From: JBGAWK01 sp044227665
Lineage (GTDB): Bacteria; Bacteroidota; Bacteroidia; Chitinophagales; JADIYW01
Length of the DNA: 64,000 nt
Reading direction: 5' to 3'
Assembly (NCBI GenBank): GCA_044227665.1
Contig: JBGAWK010000003.1
Coordinates: 1-64,000, forward strand
Shown here piece after piece: positions 63,443 to 64,000 of this stretch; positions within the stretch are counted from its first letter, which is position 1, and each line of letters starts with the position of its first letter. The notes beneath the pieces are model-generated. The model had not been told where the DNA came from, searched no databases, and saw nothing but the letters and a program-made list of their open reading frames with translations. The position numbers and the translations under genes were made by a program.

Positions 63443-64000
63443 TTAGATTCCCAATCTAAATAATCCTACAAAGTTTGCGGAAAATAATTTTATTGCAATA
63501 GACATCAAGACGATGCCAAAGATTTTTCTCAAAATATTTATGCCATTTTCACCTAGAAATTCCTCTATTCTATTAAGATTATGTAATACGATAAAAATAA
63601 TTACAAGGTTTATGCCCACACCCGAAACTATTGTATATATAGAGTACTCGGCTCGTAGAGAAATCAAGGTGGTGAGCGTGCCAGCACCTGCAATGATGGG
63701 AAATGCTATAGGTACTACAGAGGTCGTCTTGGGGTTGTTGCCGTGGTCTTTGAAAATATCCCGCCCCAATATCATTTCAAGGCTAATGATAAATATGACT
63801 ACAGAGCCCGCAACAGAAAAAGAATATACATCCACACCTATTAGGTTTAAGATACTTTTACCCAAATATAAGAATGCGAACATGATAATGCCAGAGGCTA
63901 GAGTCGCATATTTAGCATTGATTTTTCCGGTCTTAGATTTAATATCCAAAATAGCAGGAATAGAGCCTATTACATCTATGATAGCAAATAAAATTAATGT
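63443..64000 (-). CDS. MarC-family membrane protein (5' end beyond the window)
   Basis: The frame runs off the right edge and starts outside the window. The visible 186 residues begin TLILFAIIDVIGSIPAILDIK, which is the MarC N-terminal motif, and continue through helices ATLASGIIMFAFLYLG, SVAGSVVIFIISLEMILG and PIAFPIIAGAGTLTTLISL. MarC-type proteins have six helices and no confirmed function despite the multiple-antibiotic-resistance name. Confidence 0.9.
   Translation of the reverse strand, partial: TLILFAIIDVIGSIPAILDIKSKTGKINAKYATLASGIIMFAFLYLGKSILNLIGVDVYSFSVAGSVVIFIISLEMILGRDIFKDHGNNPKTTSVVPIAFPIIAGAGTLTTLISLRAEYSIYTIVSGVGINLVIIFIVLHNLNRIEEFLGENGINILRKIFGIVLMSIAIKLFSANFVGLFRLGI

Noticed and set aside
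1..64000. CRISPR arrays, rRNA genes, prophage or toxin-antitoxin modules
   Set aside because: No regularly spaced repeats, rRNA sequence, phage structural genes or recognisable toxin were found anywhere in the window.

Overview
The window is a 64-kb piece of a Bacteroidota chromosome. The evidence is consistent: Bacteroidota -7 promoter boxes (TAnnTTTG), type IX secretion (T9SS) C-terminal sorting domains, the mutY-ssb-gldE-gldD gliding cluster, a SusC/SusD pair, the HU-TPR-COX24-like-rng block, and an F-type ATPase operon without atpD/atpC. A mevalonate-pathway pair (fni, mvaA) and gliding genes point towards Chitinophagales, Saprospirales or Flavobacteriales rather than Bacteroidales, but no rRNA gene is present to settle this. 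The DNA is AT-rich, and most of it is ordinary housekeeping sequence.
Layout: 0.2-3.6 kb, a mini T9SS protein, rplM-rpsI-rpsB-tsf and three tRNA genes (Ser-GCT, Pro-TGG, Pro-GGG). 3.7-8.5 kb, small membrane proteins, a short GH1 glycosidase, a PD40/SPOR-like envelope protein, a GT2 glycosyltransferase and a lipoprotein. 8.7-14.3 kb, a secreted PHP-domain phosphoesterase gene cut in two by a 2,668-bp cassette. 14.5-18.8 kb, rimP-nusA-infB. 18.9-23.6 kb, a 2TM protein, sulfotransferase, alkyltransferase-like protein, and IPP isomerase plus HMG-CoA reductase. 23.8-29.5 kb, mutY-ssb-gldE-gldD-recG. 29.6-34 kb, HU, TPR, a 30-residue basic protein, RNase G, queD and pfkA. 34.3-35.8 kb, a frameshifted GMC oxidoreductase. 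35.9-40.6 kb, oxyR, an Rrf2 regulator, a metallo-hydrolase, an M23 peptidase and bcp. 40.8-46.6 kb, a SusCD-type operon with two small lipoproteins and a clear terminator. 46.7-51.6 kb, atpBEFHAG. 51.7-64 kb, scpB-rluB, hisC, amt, an L,D-transpeptidase, a peptide transporter, a mosaic T9SS/FG-GAP protein, a TIGR03032 protein, a flippase-like protein, ruvC and a partial marC.
The most striking element is the insertion at 9601-12268. Its ends, a terminal 132-bp imperfect palindrome and the arrangement of its two genes are those of an integron gene cassette with an attC site. It sits not in an integron array but at a GTT inside a chromosomal gene. Removing it exactly (joining base 9600 to base 12269) restores one uninterrupted 977-codon frame through the PHP active site to a T9SS sorting domain. 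When the cassette ends are joined as a circle, the attC arms become a perfect 9-bp complement. No integron integrase is encoded in the window. The cargo is a secreted charged/coiled-coil protein and a RipA-like membrane protein, both of unknown function.
A second theme is transcription: several genes carry the -7 box only 4-12 bases before the start codon, predicting leaderless or nearly leaderless mRNAs. One small gene has instead a strong Shine-Dalgarno sequence, which is unusual in this phylum.
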